Shown piece by piece: positions 61,000-64,000 of a stretch of 64,000 bases of DNA. Below the pieces are notes generated by a model. It had not been told where the DNA came from. It ran no database searches and was given only the letters and a program-made list of their open reading frames with translations. Each line of letters starts with the position of its first letter. Within the stretch, counting starts at the first letter, position 1. Made by a program: the position numbers and the translations under genes. Origin of the DNA: Ailanthus altissimus (taxonomy: Eukaryota; Streptophyta; Magnoliopsida; Sapindales; Simaroubaceae); contig OX327712.1 of the NCBI GenBank assembly GCA_946807835.1, positions 15,890,001 to 15,954,000 on the forward strand, given 5' to 3'.

Positions 61000-61835
61000 A
61001 GCAATGGTTGATAAAGATACAAACCATTGGCATAAAGTTATGAAATTAGAAATTGATTCCATGTATTCTAATAAAGTCTGGGAACTTGTAGAGAAACCTG
61101 AAGGGATAAAACCCATAGGGTGTAAATCGGTCTACTAGAGAAAGAGATGGGTAGACGAGAAGGTGAAAACCTTCAAAGTTAAGCTTGTTCTAAAAGGGTA
61201 CACTTAGAAATAAGGTATTGATTATGAGGAGATCTTTTCACCAGTAGCCATACTTAAGTCTATTTGAATTCTCTTATCATTTGCAGCAAATCTTGATTAT
61301 GAGATTTAAAAAATGAATGTCAAGACTACCTTTCTTAATGGAAATCTTAAAGAAAGTATCTATATAATACAATCAGATGGTTTTATATCTACAAGCTAAG
61401 AGCATGTGGTTTGTAAACTGCAAAATCTATCTATGGGCTTAAACAAGCATTTAGATCATGGAACATCCGATTTGATCAGGCAATCAAATTGTTTAATTTT
61501 GATCAAAATTTTGATAAACCTTGTGTTTACAAGAAGATAGATGGGTGGTTGGTGATTTTTCTAGTCCTGTATATAGATGATATATTACTCATTAAAAATG
61601 ATGTAGGAGCATTATCATCAGTTAAAATTTAGTTATCTAACCAATTTGATATGAATGACTTAGGTAAAGTTAGTTATATAATTGGAATTAAGCTATTGCG
61701 AGATTGTAAAAATAGAATGTTAGTTTTATCTCAAGCTGTATATATAGACAAAATTCTGATTAGGTTTTCTATACATGAATCCAAAAAGCAATCACTTTCT
61801 TTTAGACATGAAATTGATATATCCAAAAATTAGTG
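61000..61835 (+). pseudogene. Reverse transcriptase remnant of the copia element at 55-62 kb
   Basis: Pieces in shifting frames: WHKVMKLEIDSMYSNKVWEL (61,029-61,088), the region around MNVKTTFLNGNLKESIYI (61,313-61,367), and VLYIDDILLI (61,567-61,596), which carries the YIDD form of the active site. The open frame at 61651-61833 holds MNDLGKVSYIIGIKLLRD, the usual RT tail. Non-functional. Confidence 0.8.
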
Positions 61836-61889
61836 TCCTAAAACTCTTGAAAAAGATAGATCACATGAGAGAAATTTCTTATGCATCAA

Positions 61890-62515
61890 TAGTAGGAAGT
61901 CTCATGTAAGTAATGTCATGTACTAGACCAGATATTTATTATGCAGTCGACATGGCTAACAGATATCAATTTAATCCAGGACTAGAATACCGAATATTTA
62001 AAGTACATTCGGAGAATGAAAAATTATATGCTTGTATATTTTAGTGAGGATCTTATACCTATTGGGTATATGGATTCAGATTTCCAAGCAGATAAGGATA
62101 CCCAAAGATCTACCTCAGGATATATGTTTACTTTAGGTGATGGGGCTATAAGTTGGAGGAGTGTAAAGCAATCATGCATCGCAAACTCTACAATAGATGC
62201 TGAATATATAGCTGCATCAGAAGCTGCAAAAAAGGTTGTATGGCTTTACAAGTTTCTTATGGAGCTTGAAGTAGTAGCTAATGCTAAGATGCCCATTGTT
62301 ATTTATTATGACAATAGCAAAGCTGTAGTACAATCCAAGAAATTGAGATACCACAAGAAAGGAAAACACATTGAGAGAAAGGGTGAAGTTATGGTATCAA
62401 AGATTGCATCAACAGAAAATCTGGCAGATCCATTCATCAAATCATTGCCAGCAAAGTATTTTAAAACTCATATATCTGATATAATAGTTCGACAAATGCC
62501 CGACATGCTTTAGGG
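61890..62515 (+). pseudogene. RNase H remnant of the copia element at 55-62 kb
   Basis: The open frame at 62016-62513 has IGYMDSDFQADKDTQRSTSG (first RNase H Asp), then AISWRSVKQSCIANSTIDAE, then IYYDNSKAVVQS. It is the best-preserved part of this element. Upstream, 61,890-62,015 holds the connection segment with shifts. Confidence 0.88.
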
Positions 62516-62527
62516 CAAGTGGAAGAG

Positions 62528-62572
62528 TGGTAGACATTTTATGTTATTTTATGCCCTTAAAGTATACGTAAT
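62528..62572 (+). repeat. Truncated 3' LTR (first 45 bp)
   Basis: TGGTAGACATTTTATG and the following bases match the 5' LTR start at 55043. Homology stops at about 62572, where sequence matching the gag region of the 25-30 kb element begins. Confidence 0.7.
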
Positions 62573-64000
62573 GACTTCATCGCTCAATGACAAAACGATT
62601 GTATTGTGATCTCTTTCTTGAATGTCAATTCTTTCTGCTTCAGCCTTTGATGACTCTGGCATATTTTCTTCTTCACTAGATGGAGTTGCAGTTTCATCTA
62701 ATATCGAGCCTAACCATTGACTCACCAACAACGCCTTAACCTTCATACTTGGGTGTGGCCATGTCTACTTAAAACTGGTTTATTAAAGTAGAAGCAATCA
62801 AGCAAGCAATATAACCCAAGCAATATTATGCAGAAACAAATAATTAAGAATATAGAGAGAGAAAGGTAGAAGATCAACACATAAAATTTGTAGTTCGACA
62901 ACTTGTCTAAGTCCACGGTGGATCAAGATCACAATATCTTATTATGGAATCTCAAGGCATTCATAAAGTATGCATTTTATAAGAAAGACTCACAAAGAAC
63001 TCACTCTCTCTTGCAAACAAGGAATTTCTCTCACTAAGAATCACAAAGTAAGCTATATTCATTAAGATTTGTGTTTGATTACTAAGATGTGTTTACAAGA
63101 AAATTGATAACATTTATATAGGTTTTAGGACAACCTAGGTTAACCCTAAATGTATGGGAGTCATTTTAGAGAGTCCTGAAGCAAGTGGGACATGGAACAA
63201 GTCTGATTAAAATGGGAAACTGATTCCTATGCTGGGCGCTGCAATAGTTAGGTTCTGTTTTAGATGTAAATCAAAGTTTGCACACATGATTAACAAAATC
63301 CTAATGGACGTATGCTTGACGATTAAAGAGAATATCTTATGAAAGTCAACTCCCTTTCTCTGAGTAAAACCTTGTGTAACTAACATAGCCTTGAATTTTG
63401 TAGGTTTTGTCCCTGGTATCCCCTCTTTCACTTTATACACCAACTTGCACCCAATTAGTTTCTTTTGAGGTCTCTCTACCAACTTCCAGATATTATTCTT
63501 TCTAAAAGAAGTAATCTCTTCCTCCATGGCCTGCTGCCACTATTTTTTATTTTCACTCTTCATAACCTCACCATATGTTTTAGACTTATCAAATTAAAGA
63601 GTATAAGCAGAATTAAAAGCGTGAGTAACTAAATCTGTTTGTGCATACCTGATTAGTGGGTTAATCGTTCTCTTTAACCTGCTCTGGTTAGTTGGTACTC
63701 TTTGAGTTCCATCTCAGAAGTCCTAATCTTTCCTTGGGTGAACTTGGAGGAATTCGTTGGTGTTCTTGGTTCATCTTCAAAGATCTCTTTGTTAAAGTGC
63801 TGATATGGGGTCATATCAGATCTACTATCAAGCTCAATTAACTTTTATTGACTCGAGTGCTGAGTCTTCCTTAGACATAGGTTCTTTTTTGTCATCTTCT
63901 TGGGATACTTTCAACATAGTTGTCTCATCGAATGTCACATCACGACTTATGATACTCCTTGGTGGTGTTAACTCTTTACACCACACCTTGTATCCTTTCA
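62573..64000 (-). mobile_element. Rearranged copia fragment, runs off the window
   Basis: 62573-62780 matches the 5' gag region of the element at 25-30 kb (compare 29408 on). 62781 to about 63250 is an LTR fragment starting 'tattaaagtagaagcaatc', like 29677 on. From about 63254 the sequence is copia RT and then the integrase-RT linker, minus strand. The LTR is therefore joined directly to RT, so RNase H and part of the LTR are missing. The pieces look like two copies of one family fused by deletion. Confidence 0.75.
63254..63527 (-). pseudogene. Reverse transcriptase N-terminal fragment
   Basis: The minus-strand frame from 63527 encodes MEEEITSFRKNNIWKLVERP, then VYKVKEGIPGTKPTKFKA, then TQRKGVDFHKIFSLIVKHTS, the intact start of a copia RT domain. 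It ends at the LTR junction near 63,250 before the catalytic YVDD. More of the polyprotein continues upstream toward 64000 with stops. Confidence 0.85.

Larger units (their letters stand above)
55043..62572 (+). mobile_element. Degenerate Ty1/copia element with long leader
   Basis: 5' LTR 55043-56440, primer-binding site 56443-56454, a leader of about 2.1 kb, then gag (58568 on), protease, integrase, RT and RNase H to the stop at 62513, a polypurine-like tract (gggcaagtggaagag, 62513-62527), and the first 45 bases of the 3' LTR. There the element stops against another copia fragment. Stops and frameshifts are many. Its RNase H ending and 'gggcaagtgg' tract mark a copia lineage different from the elements at 25 and 39 kb. 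Confidence 0.85.

Overview
This is AT-rich nuclear DNA from a flowering plant. Spliced genes with GT-AG introns, a Dof transcription factor, a class III peroxidase and a sulfated-peptide precursor all point to a eudicot, but I cannot name the species. There are only three convincing intact host genes in 64 kb. Most of the rest is decayed transposon sequence.

Layout. About 2.0-2.5 kb: a three-exon, 94-residue secreted peptide precursor of PSY type. About 4.1-12.3 kb: a nest of LTR-retrotransposon debris. It holds a 2.77-kb solo LTR with perfect target-site duplications (TSDs), inserted in an older copia-type LTR. Beside it are a minus-strand copia RT/RNase H remnant, a Ty3-type gag remnant, a degenerate minisatellite split by a 208-bp LTR-like insertion, and a further LTR candidate. 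About 16.3-18.8 kb: a two-exon CDF-type Dof gene. About 21.9-22.7 kb: a solo LTR. About 25.0-30.4 kb: a complete but dead minus-strand copia element with both LTRs and a primer-binding site. About 31.4-34.1 kb: a possible hAT-type MITE and an element with long inverted repeats, bracketed by a 92-bp direct repeat. About 37.3-38.9 kb: a two-exon peroxidase with an 84-residue Lys/Pro/Gly-rich tail.

From 39.3 to 45.9 kb lies a plus-strand copia element that lost its LTR/gag junction and was later interrupted by a 2.09-kb solo LTR. A clean 458-bp hAT-type MITE sits at 47 kb. From 48.7 to 54.9 kb, remnants of a minus-strand gene with an Ulp1-like protease end and repeated mini-exons are separated by LTR insertions. 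From 55.0 to 62.6 kb is a third copia element with a long leader and a near-perfect 36-bp hairpin. It ends abruptly against a fourth copia fragment that runs off the window.

The three host genes share no obvious pathway. They encode a secreted growth peptide (apoplast), a transcriptional repressor of the photoperiod/CDF class (nucleus), and a wall peroxidase (apoplast). I found no CRISPR array, rRNA gene or convincing tRNA gene. I do not see a wholly new system. The items most worth follow-up are the peroxidase tail repeats, the repeated mini-exon array with its Ulp1-like end, and the hairpin at 56.7 kb.
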